DNA of 64,000 nucleotides from Megaleporinus macrocephalus (taxonomy: Eukaryota > Chordata > Actinopteri > Characiformes > Anostomidae): the NCBI GenBank assembly GCA_021613375.1, contig CM038709.1:39267656-39331655 (forward strand). Reading direction: 5' to 3'. Within the stretch, counting starts at the first letter, position 1; each line of letters starts with the position of its first letter. The notes under the pieces were generated by a model. It saw only the letters and a list, made by a program, of their open reading frames with translations. It did not search any database and was not told the DNA's origin. The position numbers and the translations under genes are program-made. This document shows, in pieces, positions 44,294-55,123 of the stretch.

Positions 44294-47200
44294 GGTTTAA
44301 GGGTTAAGTGTAAATGTAGAGGTTAGGGTTTAGTGTAAATGTAGGGGTTAGGGTTTAGTGTAAATGTAGGGATTAGTGTTTAGTGTAAATGTAGAGGTTA
44401 GGGTTTAGTGTAAATGTAAGGTTTAGGGTTAAGTGTAAATGTAGGGGTTAGGATTTAGTGTAAATGTAGGGGTTGGTGTTTAGTGTAAATGTAGGGGTTA
44501 GGGTTTAGTGTAAATGTAAGGTTTAGGGTTTAGTGTAAATGTAGGGGTTAGGGTTTAGTGTAAATGTAGGGGTTAGTGTTTAGTGTAAATGTAGATGTTA
44601 GTGTTTAGTGTAAATGGAGGTGTTAGGGTTTAGTGTAAGTGGAGGTGTTAGGGTTTAGTGTAAATGTAGGGGTTTAGTGTAAATGTAAGGTTTAGGGTTT
44701 AGTGTAAATGTAGGGGTTAGGGTTTAGTGTAAATGTAGGAGTTAAGGTTTAGTGTAAATGTAGGGGTTAGTGTTTAAAGTAATTGTAGGGGTTAGTGTTT
44801 AGCGTAAATGTAGGGGTTAGGGTTTAGTGTAAATGTAAGGTTTAGGGTTTAGTGTAAATGTAGGGGTTAGCGTTTAGCGTAAATGTAGGAGTTAGGGTTT
44901 AGTTTAAATGTAGGGGTTAGTGTTTAGTGTAAATGTAGATGTTAGGGTTTAGTGTAAATGTAGGGGTTAGTGTTTAGTGTAACTGTAGAGGTTAGGGTTT
45001 ACTGTAAATGTAGGGGTTAGCGTTTAGTGTAAATGTAGGGGTTAGGGTTTAGTGTAAAAGTAGGGGTTAGTGTTTAGTGTAAATGTAGATTTTAGGGTTT
45101 AGTGTAAATGTAGGGGTTAGGGTTTAGTGTAAATGTAGGGGTTAGCGTTTAGTGTAAATGTAGGGGTCAGGGTTTACTCTAAATGTAGGGGTTAGTGTTT
45201 AGTGTAAATGTAGATGTTAGGGTTTAGTGTAAATGTAGGGGTTAGGGTTTCGTGTAAATGTAAGGTTTAGGGTTTAGTGTAAATGTAGGGGTTAGTGTTT
45301 AGTGTAAATGTAGATGTTAGGGTTTAGTGTAAATGGAGGTGTTAGGGTTTAGTGTAAATGTAGATGTTAGGGTTTAGTGTAAATGTAGGGGTTAGGGTTT
45401 AGTGTAAATGTAAGGTTTAGGGTTTAGTGTAAATGTAGATGTTAGGGTTTAGTGTAAATGGAGGTGTTAGGGTTTAGTGTACATGTAGATGTTAGGGTTT
45501 AGTGTAAATGTAGGGGTTAGGGTTTAGTGTAAATGTAGGGGTTAGTGTTTAGTGTAAATATAGGGGTTAGGGTTTAGTGTAAATGTACGGGTTAGTGTTT
45601 AGCGTAAACGTAGGGGTTAGGGTTTAGTGTAAATGTAAGGTTTAGGGTTTAGTGTAAATGTAGGGGTTAGGGTTTAGTTTAAATGTAGGAGTTAGGGTTT
45701 AGTTTAAATGTAGGTGTTAGTGTTTAGTGTAAATGTAGATGTTAGTGTTTAGTGTAAATGTAGGGGTTAGGGTTTAGTTTAAATGTAGATGTTGGGGTTT
45801 AGTGTAAATGTAGGGGTTAGTGTTTAGTGTAAATGTAGGGGTTAGTGTTTAGTGTAAATGTAGGGGTTAGTGTTTAGTGTAAATGTAGACGTTAGGGTTT
45901 AGTGTAAATGAAGGTGTTAGGGTTTAGTGTAAATGTAGATGTTAGGGTTTAGTTTAAATGTAGATGTTAGGGTTTAGTGTAAATGTAAGGGTTAGTGTTT
46001 AGTGTAAATGTAGTAGTTAGGGTTTAGTGTAAATGTAGGGGTTAGGGTTTAGTGTAAATGTAGGGGTTAGGGTTTAGTGTAAATGTAGGGTTTAGAGTTT
46101 AGTGTAAATGTAGGGGTTAGTGTTTAGTGTAATTGTAGGGGTTAGGGTTTAGTGTAAATGTAAGGTTTAGGGTTTAGTGTAAATGTAGGGGTTAGGGTTT
46201 AGCGTAAATGTAGGAGTTAGGGTTTAGTTTAAATGTAGGGGTTAGTGTTTAGTGTAAATGTAGATGTTAGAGTTTAGTGTAAATGAAGGTGTTAGGGTTT
46301 AGTTTAAATGTAGATGTTAGGGTTTAGTGTAAATGTAGGGGTTAGGGTTTAGTGTAAATGTAGGGGTTAGTGTTTAGTGTAAATGTAGGGGTTAGGGTTT
46401 AGTGTAAATGTAGGAGTTAGGGTTTAGTGTAAATGTAGATGTTAGGGTTTAGTGTAAATGAAGGTGTTAGGGTGTTGTGTAAATGTAGATGTTAGGGTTT
46501 AGTGTAAATGTAGGGTTTAGTGTTTAGTGTAAATGTAGGGGTTAGTGTTTAGTGTAAATGTGGGGGTTAGGGTTTAGTGTAAATGTAGATGTTGGGGTTT
46601 AGTGTAAATGTAGGGGTTAGGGTTTAGTGTAAATGTAGGAGTTAGGGTTTAGTGTAAATGTAGGAGTTAGGGTTTAGTGTAAATGTAGGGGTTAGTGTTT
46701 AGTGTAATTGTAGATGTTAGGGTTTAGTGTAAATGTAGGGGTTAGTGTTTAGTGTAATTGTAGATGTTAGGGTTTAGTGTAAGTGTAGGGGTTAAGGTTT
46801 AGTGTAAATGTAGGGGTTAGTGTTTAGTGTAAATGTAGGGGTTAGTGTTTAGTGTAAATGTAGATGTTAGGGTTTAGTGTAAATGGAGTTGTTAGGGTTT
46901 AGTGTAAATGTAGATGTTAGGGTTTAGTGTAAATGTAGGGGTTAGGGTTTAGTGTAAATGTAGGGGTTAGTGTTTAGTGTAAATATAGGGTTTAGGGTTT
47001 AGTGTAAATGTACGGGTTAGTGTTTAGCGTAAATGTAGGGTTAGGGTTTAGTGTAAATGTAAGGTTTAGGGTTTAGTGTAAATGTAGGGGTTAGGGTTTA
47101 GTGTAAATATAGTAGTTAGGGTTTAGTTTAAATGTAGGGGTTAGTGTTTAGTGTAAATGTAGATGTTAGTGTTTAGTGTAAATGTAGGTGTTAGGGTTTA

Positions 47201-50200
47201 GTTTAAATGTAGATGTTGGGGTTTAGTGTAAATGTAGGGGTTAGTGCTTAGTGTAAACGTAGGGGTTAGGGTTTAGTGTAAATGTAGGGTTTAGTGTTTA
47301 GTGTAAATGTAGATGTTAGGGTTTAGTGTAAATGAAGGTGTTAGGGTTTAGTGTAAATGTAGATGTTAGGGTTTAGTTTAAATGTAGATGTTAGGGTTTA
47401 GTGTAAATGTAAGGGTTAGTGTTTAGTGTAAATGTAGTAGTTATGGTTTAGTGTAAATGTAGGGGTTAGTGTTTAGTGTAAATGTAGGAGTTAGGGTTTA
47501 GTGTAAATGTAGGGGTTAGTGTTTAGTGTAAATGTTGATGTTAGGGTTTAGTGTAAATGTAGATGTTAGGGTTTAGTGTAAATGAAGGTGTTAGGGTTTA
47601 ATGTAAATGTAGATGTTAGGGTTTTGTGTAAATCTAGGGGTTAGTGTTTAGTGTAAATGTAGGAGTTAGGGTTTAGTGTAAATGTAGGGGTTAGTGTTTA
47701 GTGTAACTGTAGAGGTTAGGGTTTACTGTAAATGTAGGGGTTAGCGTTTAGTGTAAATGTAGGGGTTAGGGTTTAGTGTAAATGTAGGGGTTAGTGTTTA
47801 GTGTAAATGTAGATGATAGGGTTTAGTGTAAATGTAGGCGTTAGGGTTTAGTGTAAATGTAGGGGTTAGCGTTTAGTGTAAATGTAGGGGTCAGGGTTTA
47901 CTCTAAATGTAGGGGTTAGTGTTTAGTGTAAATGTAGATGTTAGGGTTTAGTGTAAATGTAGGGGTTAGGGTTTAGTGTAAATGTAAGGTTTAGGGTTTA
48001 GTGTACATGTAGATGTTAGGGTTTAGTGTAAATGTAGGGGTTAGGGTTTAGTGTAAATGTAGGGGTTAGTGTTTAGTGTAAATATAGGGTTTAGGGTTTA
48101 GTGTAAATGTACGGGTTAGTGTTTAGCGTAAATGTAGGGGTTAGGGTTTAGTGTAAATGTAAGGTTTAGGGTTTAGTGTAAATGTAGGGGTTAGGGTTTA
48201 GTGTAAATATAGTAGTTAGGGTTTAGTTTAAATGTAGGGGTTAGTGTTTAGTGTAAATGTAGATGTTAGTGTTTAGTGTAAATGTAGGTGTTAGGGTTTA
48301 GTTTAAATGTAGATGTTGGGGTTTAGAGTAAATGTAGGGTTTAGTGCTTAGTGTAAACGTAGGGGTTAGGGTTTAGTGTAAATGTAGGGTTTAGTGTTTA
48401 GTGTAAATGTAGATGTTAGGGTTTAGTGTAAATGAAGGTGTTAGGGTTTAGTGTAAATGTAGATGTTAGGGTTTAGTTTAAATGTAGATGTTAGGGTTTA
48501 GTGTAAATGTAAGGGTTAGTGTTTAGTGTAAATGTAGTAGTTATGGTTTAGTGTAAATGTAGGGGTTAGTGTTTAGTGTAAATGTAGGAGTTAGGGTTTA
48601 GTGTAAATGTAGGGGTTAGTGTTTAGTGTAAATGTTGATGTTAGGGTTTAGTGTAAATGTAGATGTTAGGTTTAGTGTAAATGAAGGTGTTAGGGTTTAA
48701 TGTAAATGTAGATGTTAGGGTTTTGTGTAAATCTAGGGGTTAGTGTTTAGTGTAAATGTAGGAGTTAGGGTTTAGTGTATATGTAGGGGTTAGTGTTTAG
48801 TGTAACTGTAGAGGTTAGGGTTTACTGTAAATGTAGGGGTTAGCGTTTAGTGTAAATGTAGGGGTTAGGGTTTAGTGTAAATGTAGGGGTTAGTGTTTAG
48901 TGTAAATGTAGATGTTAGGGTTTAGTGTAAATGGAGGTGTTAGGGTTTAGTGTAAATGTAGATGTTAGGGTTTAGTGTAAATGTAGGGGTTAGGGTTTAG
49001 TGTAAATGTAAGGTTTAGGGTTTAGTGTAAATGTAGATGTTAGGGTTTAGTGTAAATGGAGGTGTTAGGGTTTAGTGTACATGTAGATGTTAGGGTTTAG
49101 TGTAAATGTAGGGGTTAGTGTTTAGTGTAAATGTACGGGTTAGTGTTTAGCGTAAATGTAGGGGTTAGGGTTTAGTGTAAATGTAAGGTTTAGGGTTTAG
49201 TGTAAATGTAGGGGTTAGGGTTTAGTGTAAATGTAGGAGTTAGGGTTTAGTTTAAATGTAGGGGTTAGTGTTTAGTGTAAATGTAGATGTTAGTGTTTAG
49301 TCTAAATGTAGGTGTTAGGGTTTAGTTTAAATGTAGATGTTGGGGTTTAGTGTAAATGTAGGGGTTAGTGTTTAGTGTAAATGTAGGGGTTAGGGTTTAG
49401 TGTAAATGTAGGGGTTAGTGTTTAGTGTAAATGTAGATGTTAGGGTTTAGTGTAAATGAAGGTGTTAGGGTTTAGTGTAAATGTAGATGTTAGGGTTTAG
49501 TTTAAATGTAGATGTTAGTGTTTAGTGTAAATATAGGAGTTAGGGTTTAGTTTAAATGTAGGGGTTAGTGTTTAGTGTAAATGTAGATGTTAGTGTTTAG
49601 TGTAAATGTAGATGTTAGGGTTTAGTGTAAATGAAGGTGTTAGGGTTTAATGTAAATGTAGATGTTAGGGTTTTGTGTAAATCTAGGGGTTAGTGTTTAG
49701 TGTAAATGTAGGAGTTAGGGTTTAGTGTAAATGTAGGGGTTAGTGTTTAGTGTAATTGTAGAGGTTAGGGTTTACTGTAAATGTAGGGGTTAGCGTTTAG
49801 TGTAAATGTAGGGGTTAGGGTTTAGTGTAAATGTAGGGGTTAGTGTTTAGTGTAAATGTAGATGTTAGGGTTTAGTGTAAATGTAGGGGTTAGGGTTTAA
49901 TGTAAATGTAGGGGTTAGTGTTTAGTGTAAATGTAGATGTTAGGGTTTAGTGTAAATGTAGGGGTTAGTGTTTAGTGTAAATGTAGATGTTAGGGTTTAG
50001 TGTAAATGGAGGTGTTAGGGTTTAGTGTAAATGTAGATGTTGGGGTTTAGTGTAAATGTAGGGGTTAGTGTTTAGTGTAAATGTAGATGTTAGGGTTTAG
50101 TGTAAATGGAGGTGTTGGGGTTTAGTGTAAATGTAGGGGTTAGCGTTTAGTGTAAATGTAGGGGTTAGGGTTTCGTGTAAATGTACGGTTTAGGGTTTAG

Positions 50201-50502
50201 TTTAAATGTAGGGGTTAGGGTTTAATGTAAATGTAGGGGTTAGTGTTTAGTGTAAATGTAGATGTTAGGGTTTAGTGTAAATGTAGGGGTTAGTGTTTAG
50301 TGTAAATGTAGATGTTAGGGTTTAGTGTAAATGGAGGTGTTAGGGTTTAGTGTAAATGTAGATGTTGGGGTTTAGTGTAAATGTAGGGGTTAGTGTTTAG
50401 TGTAAATGTAGATGTTAGGGTTTAGTGTAAATGGAAATGTTGGGGTTTAGTGTAAATGTAGGGGTTAGGGTTTAGTGTAAATGTAGAGGTTAGGGTTTAG
50501 TG
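44294..50502 (+). repeat. 6.2-kb minisatellite of a 25-bp unit containing TTAGGG
   Basis: Each unit has GTTTAGTGTAAATGTA followed by GGGG then TTAGG. Markers in the clean part are exactly 25 bases apart (44356, 44381), so about 248 units are present. Common variants are GTAGATGTTAG, GTAAGGTTTAG, GAAGGTGTTAG and GTTAGTG for GTTAGGG. C is almost absent on this strand. Indels are rare. Most units hold a TTAGGG hexamer, the vertebrate telomere repeat, but not in tandem, so this is not telomeric DNA as such. It has no coding frames. Confidence 0.97.
45581..49140 (+). repeat. Higher-order repeat of ~1.1 kb within the 25-bp array
   Basis: The rare variant AAATGTACGGGTTAGTGTTT starts at 45581, 47006, 48105 and 49129. 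A second rare marker, AAATCTAGGGGTTAGTG, starts at 47630, 48729 and 49679. Both show 1,099 bases between the middle copies (44 units less one base). The spacings of 1,425 and 1,024 for the first marker, and 950 for the second, are 57, 41 and 38 units to within a base. Blocks of about 40-57 units were duplicated in turn. Confidence 0.9.
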
Positions 50503-50694
50503 AGACAACAGGATATACCATTTAAATGATGATTTTGTATCTTAGCTTATTAATGTTTCTGTTAGTGTCATGAGTTTAAATCAGCCCCTAACATAATCCT
50601 TTTAAATATCTAAGCTCTCAATACTTCATTGTTTTAAATAGTCATTTTGTGTTGTAGGTCTATGGATTGAACTAATGCAGTAGAATATTTCACA
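50503..50694. other. Spacer after the 25-bp array
   Basis: Ordinary AT-rich DNA, no feature. Confidence 0.4.
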
Positions 50695-51060
50695 TTAGCA
50701 ATGCCAGGTTCTTTTATATGCGATGGATCATTATAAATCCTTATATAATCCAAAATGTATAAGAAATGGATTACCAGAAAGCCTGTATGGTCTTAAATCC
50801 ATATAATCCATGCCAGATTTTTTTTTATCTTTAGCAGATCATCATACAGCTTGCACTTTATAAATGCACCAAAGTAATCAACATAACCAGGTTCATCAGG
50901 AAGCCATGGCTTGGCTCCAGAGAACCCTTCTTGGCACATTTTCTTTTTAGAGTGTTTATATACATAGATTTATGCAATGCCAGTCTTCTGTATGCAGCAA
51001 ATCATTCTAAAGCCTATATAATCAATGCCAGGTTCTTTACGTACAGTGGTTCCTGTGAAT
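50695..51060 (+). repeat. Decayed ~62-75-bp tandem repeat, right part
   Basis: GCAATGCCAGGTTCTTTTAT and GATGGATCATTATAAATCC repeat the unit seen at 43800-44110. Further weak units are near 50768, 50837, 51000 and 51040. The 25-bp array therefore lies inside an older array. Confidence 0.75.
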
Positions 51061-51207
51061 TCTGCACTGTTTTGTTCTTCTTGAATAGAAGAACTGACCT
51101 TGGTTTCCTAAAGATTCTTTCAGTTGGGTCGTCCAGGAGGTATTTCTAATATTAGATATAAGGTATATGGAAAGTCAAAGGATAATAAAATAACTAATAT
51201 ATGAGTT
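51061..51207. other. Short spacer
   Basis: No feature. Confidence 0.4.
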
Positions 51208-51703
51208 TAAAAATGCAGACAAAGCTTGACTCCTAATAACCAGCTGGAAGATCTGGTAGACCACCAAGATTTAGCCCATCAGATAAACAGCATTTCAACA
51301 TTGAGATCTAGGAGAACATCAAGCTCCACTTTTGCTTAAAATCTGAAAACATCCACAGGTGTTTTTTTCCATCCTTCCACTGTGAGAAGACAACTCAGTG
51401 CTATGGGTCTGAAAGGACGAGTAGCTGTTTAAGAAGCTCCTCACTGAGAAAAGAAGATACAGACACAACAAACATGAAGCTGCTGGTGTTCTCAGAACAA
51501 TAGACTGACCACACTTCAACGGTCCAGACTTTAGCTGAGTGTGTTTGGGATTATACAATAGCCAGTACAGTACAGTACAATACAGTACTACCATTTATGT
51601 AAGAGCTGAGAGGTCAACAACAACCACTGCAAATGGTCTTTAGCTGTGTTTTCGAAGTTCTGAAACTCTAAATTCCAAGGGCCAAAGACCTTTAAACATT
51701 GGC
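51208..51703 (+). mobile_element. Tc1-like remnant, family 'C', left part
   Basis: Includes TTGACTCCTAATAACCAGCT, CATCAGATAAACAGC, GAACATCAAGCTCCACTTTT, ATCCACAGGTGTTTTTTTCC, GGGTCTGAAAGGACGAGTAG and GCTGCTGGTGTTCTCAGAAC. This is a decayed transposase gene. It is interrupted at 51704 by element X and resumes near 52582. The minus-strand frame 51319-51594 is its antisense. Confidence 0.75.
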
Positions 51704-52549
51704 GTAGGAACCGGGGGGGATGGGGGGGGGACGTGTCCCACCCAATATCAGAAACAGGTAGATTTGTCCCACCCAAAAATTAAACCACAGAAAAGTTGTT
51801 AGCAATGGGCTCTAGTTGTTAGGTGGTCTTTCAGTTGAGATGCCTGTTCAGAAATATCTCGTAGTCAGCAGTAGTCTCGTAGTCAGTGAGCTTCTAGACA
51901 TTGCCTCACTGGAGCGTTGGGCAGTTTGCGTCAGCTTTAATTGTGAGGTCAGTGATGAGAGCAATGAATAGCGACGATGACCATATATACTGTAATAAAA
52001 CAGCTTTAGTATAATGTGTTGTTATGGTAACAGACTAGGAGGGTTTGGGTTAGCTAACATTTATATTAACTTTAGTCAAACGTAAAGTTACATAACTCTC
52101 TGGCCACTGCAGACTGCTACTTCACTAAATACGTAAACAAATTAAATATAATAAATAAAATGAATTATTTTCTCAATTCATTTCAACATTATGCTCCGAA
52201 GAAAATAATATATTTTTTAGTTATATGTGTATATAATCTAGACATTGCATGTATAATTTAAAAGTTTTTTAATGACAGTACCATGTAATGTGGAGTATCT
52301 AGTTTAGTTTGTAAAGTGAGCTTTAATTGGATTCATCTGATAATAATCAGACGTACAGATAATGTTTATTTTGTTTATTAATTTTGTAATGTACTGTAAT
52401 TACACAAGTATTGTTCTACGTGACTATACATACAGTGATTTACTACCTTACCTACAGTGAAATCAGCTTATAGGTAATATTTAGGGGATAGGGTGGGTTT
52501 TGATTCATATTAGTGCCCTCCCCAACGTCAAACCCGCTCCTACACCCTT
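51704..52549 (+). mobile_element. Non-autonomous element 'X', copy 1
   Basis: Left end GGCGTAGGAACCGGGGGG. The right end on the minus strand is GGGTGTAGGAGCGGGTTTGA; together they form a short imperfect inverted repeat. The interior is shared throughout with 55124-56169 (CGTGTCCCACCCAATATCAG; AGGGTTTGGGTTAGCTAAC; TAGGGGATAGGGTGGG). At about 846 bp with no coding frame, I cannot name its superfamily. Confidence 0.8.
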
Positions 52550-52581
52550 GCCTTCAACAACGGTCACAAGGCTGGTTTCCT

Positions 52582-52700
52582 TACCTACTGTGCACCACTT
52601 TGGATGGTAACAAGCAGACAATGCTAAACCAGCTTCTACGACTGAACTTTGAGGAACCAGAAAGAATGGAATCTGCAAGGTAAAGGTAAACAGTGGACAC
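52582..52700 (+). mobile_element. Tc1-like remnant, family 'C', right part
   Basis: TACCTACTGTGCACCACTTT, GGATGGTAACAAGCAGACAA and GACTGAACTTTGAGGAACC continue the transposon cut by element X; compare GGATGGTGAGAAGCAGAAAA at 36608. Confidence 0.6.
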
Positions 52701-52861
52701 TGATGCTGAAAACTGTATTGCTTAATGGCTGAATGGTGGTCTCTGACAATGGCACTGCTTTGTATATCACCATATTCAGTACCTACAGCCGTAATAGAGG
52801 ACTTGAATTCATGTCTACTTCGGTAAATTGTTAGTTTCAATGGAAATCAAAGGGTTAAAGC
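52701..52861. other. Short spacer
   Basis: No feature. Confidence 0.35.
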
Positions 52862-53076
52862 CTCAGAGACAGTCCCCCCCACTGCACCCTTTGAGGCTTG
52901 GCTCCAGTCAAGGTTTCTTCCTCTTGCCATCCCAGGGAGTATTTACCCTGCCAGGCGTCGTCCTTGGCTTGTTCGTCTGGGGTTTGCGCCCGGATCTGTG
53001 TAAAGCTGCTTCGAGACAGTGGCTATTGTGAAAAGCACTATAGAAATAAAACTGAATTGAATTGAACTGAACTGGC
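52862..53076 (+). mobile_element. LINE/SINE 3' end with TTGAA pentamer tail
   Basis: CTTCCTCTTGCCATCCCAGG, GGGTTTGCGCCCGGATCTGT, GTAAAGCTGCTTCGAGACAG and GCACTATAGAAATAAAACTG, then ATTGAATTGAACTGAACTGG. From memory this is a very common fish retroposon 3' end. A more damaged relative lies at 62346-62556. Confidence 0.75.
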
Positions 53077-53439
53077 GGCGTTACTTAGAGAGCATAGCGA
53101 GGGCCAATGTCTTTAACGGTCTTCTGCGTTTATAATACAGTCCAGACTGCAATCTTCATTCAGCATACGCTGTGAAGTGCCGTTCTCCTGCCATCCATTC
53201 TGCCGGCTTTGTATTGTTTTATAGGTGTGTGCTCCAGCAGGCCTGTGTCAGCAGACAGATACACAGCTGTATCCCCCCAGCACCCGCCGTCTAGACTACA
53301 CTCGGTGTACACAGCAATGGTGACCTGAGTGAACCGAGATCGCACTGCAGTACCCTCAGGCCTAATACTAAAATAAGACCCCTTGTTAAAATATGCAGAG
53401 GTGGGTCATGAACTACACTTAACAAGTTTCTGAATAAGC
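53077..53439. other. Single-copy DNA
   Basis: No gene or known element. Confidence 0.35.
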
Positions 53440-53638
53440 TGTAAATGTGTATTCCAGTGGTTGGGAGTCATTCACAGTAGGTTTGGTATGAAATGCTTCA
53501 GATTTCTTTACAGTGGTGGGGATGGGAACCAGGTGTCACCATGACTACAGCACAAATATAGCCAATTAATTCACTATCCAAAATGATCAGCGAACCTACA
53601 CAAGTTAGAAGGAAAAAGAGAAGGAAATAAAGGAAAAT

Positions 53639-54352
53639 GGGCGGCACGGTGGTGTAGTTGTAAGCACGGAGGTGTAGTGGTTAGTACGGTGGTGTAGTAG
53701 TTAGTAGGGTGGTGTAGTGGTTAGTATGGTGGTGTAGTGGTTAGTACGGTGGTGTAGTAGTTAGTAGGGTGGTGTAGTGGTTAGTATGGTGGTGTAGTGG
53801 TTAGTACGGTGGTGTAGTGGTTAGTATGGTGGTGTAGTGGTTAGTAAGGTGGTGTAGTGGTTAGTACGGTGGTGTAGTGGTTAGTATGGTGGTGTAGTGG
53901 TTAGTACGGTGGTGTAGTGGTTAGTATGGTGGAGTAGTGGTTAGTATGGTGGTGTAGAATGAAGAATTATACACCGAACCACTCTGAATGACATGGTGGA
54001 GTAGTGGTTAGTATGGTGGTGTAGTGGTTAGTATGGTGGTGTAGTGGTTAGTATGGTGGTGTAGTGGTTAGTAAGGTGGTGTAGTGGTTAGTACGGTGGT
54101 GTAGTGGTTAGTATGGTGGTGTAGTGGTTAGTATGGTGGTGTAGTGGTTAGTATGGTGGTGTAGTGGTTAGTACGGTGGTGTAGTGGTTAGTACGGTGGT
54201 GTAGTGGTTAGTATGGTGGTGTAGTGGTTAGTATGGTGGAGTAGTGGTTAGTATGGTGGTGTAGTGGTTAGTACGGTGGTGTAGTGGTTAGTACGGTGGT
54301 GTAGTGGTTAGTACGGTGGTGTAGTGGTAGTGGTGTAGTGGTGGTGTAGTGG
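53639..54352 (+). repeat. Second 20-bp SINE-head array, about 33 units
   Basis: Starts with the SINE 5' end GGGCGGCACGGTGGTGTAG and continues as tandem GGTGGTGTAGTGGTTAGTAC-type units. It is broken once, at 53955-53992, by a 38-base foreign block, and ends in degenerate GTAGTGGTGGTGTAGTGG. No SINE B box or body follows, so the array grew from a 5' SINE stub. The same unit as at 33.1 kb arose or was copied here. Confidence 0.95.
53955..53992 (+). repeat. 38-base templated block inside the array
   Basis: From TAGAATGAAGAATTATACAC to CCACTCTGAATGAC it is identical to 54721-54758, the right end of element Y. The original lies about 766 bases downstream in the same orientation. Confidence 0.93.
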
Positions 54353-54361
54353 GACAAAAAC

Positions 54362-54512
54362 TTTGATTAGTTTCAATAAAAAGTCAATGGAACCAGAATT
54401 GTTGTTTTAGGACATTCCTATTGGTTCATTCATCATGAAATTTTAACACGATATAACTGGAAGCTAGTTTATTCAAATGGAGTGGAAAAATAAAAATACA
54501 TGACGGCGACGA
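54362..54512 (+). mobile_element. Element 'M' copy, left end missing
   Basis: TCAATGGAACCAGAATTGTT, CCTATTGGTTCATTCATC and ATACATGACGGCGACGAC correspond to the core and right arm of M. It begins directly at the end of the SINE-head array. Confidence 0.7.
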
Positions 54513-54835
54513 CAGTAAAATAGTAAAAATGTAATTATTGCTGGGGACTATTTTGCCCTATCCTCTCTGAACAGAACTAAAAACAATCATTTGGTTTTTA
54601 TCACATGCATCAGTGCAGCACATCCTTAACCACTTCATGTAATCACATTCTGTGAGGGGGCTTTTCAAGGTGGACGTCTGGTTCCGTTCACCACCACTGT
54701 GAACAGCCCTGCCTGTATTCTAGAATGAAGAATTATACACCGAACCACTCTGAATGACTCTGTTTATATCTTATCCCTTGAATTATGCAGAACTTTGAAA
54801 GAATCGATGGAATTCCTCTTAGAATAATTAAAACT

Positions 54836-55123
54836 CAGTGCACATTCTGTGCCGCGCCGACGCGGCCTGATATGCGCCCTCAATGGGTCTCAGTTTAGTG
54901 TTGAATCAAAAGACTGCTGCTTATCATGTAAACTATGTGCCCACTAACTGCTCACTCGTTTAAAAGGTTTTAAAGACGCCGTGCAAGAGTGCTAGGAGGA
55001 GCTCGTCCCAGTGAAAAAGAGGGAGGCGGGGTTAAGGATATTGAACTATTATTAATCTATTAATTGAACTTTTATCTTTTTTTATAACAACATGTTTCTG
55101 CACAGATGTTGGTTGTGTAAAAT
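54836..55123. other. Short single-copy DNA with CpGs
   Basis: GTGCCGCGCCGACGCGGCC near 54849 is CpG-dense. No gene. Confidence 0.35.

Larger units (their letters stand above)
53440..54835 (+). mobile_element. Element 'Y', copy 2, with nested array
   Basis: Left end region GATTTCTTTACAGTGGTGGG and GATGGGAACCAG. Right end region GGTGGACGTCTGGTTCCGTT, CACCACCACTGTGAACAG, then GATGGAATTCCTCTT. These are inverted repeats of each other. The middle holds a SINE-head array (53639-54352) and an M copy (54362-54512). No coding frame. Confidence 0.75.

Noticed and set aside
44294..50502. Telomere or subtelomere end
   Set aside because: TTAGGG occurs once per 25-bp unit and not in tandem, and ordinary DNA lies on both sides.
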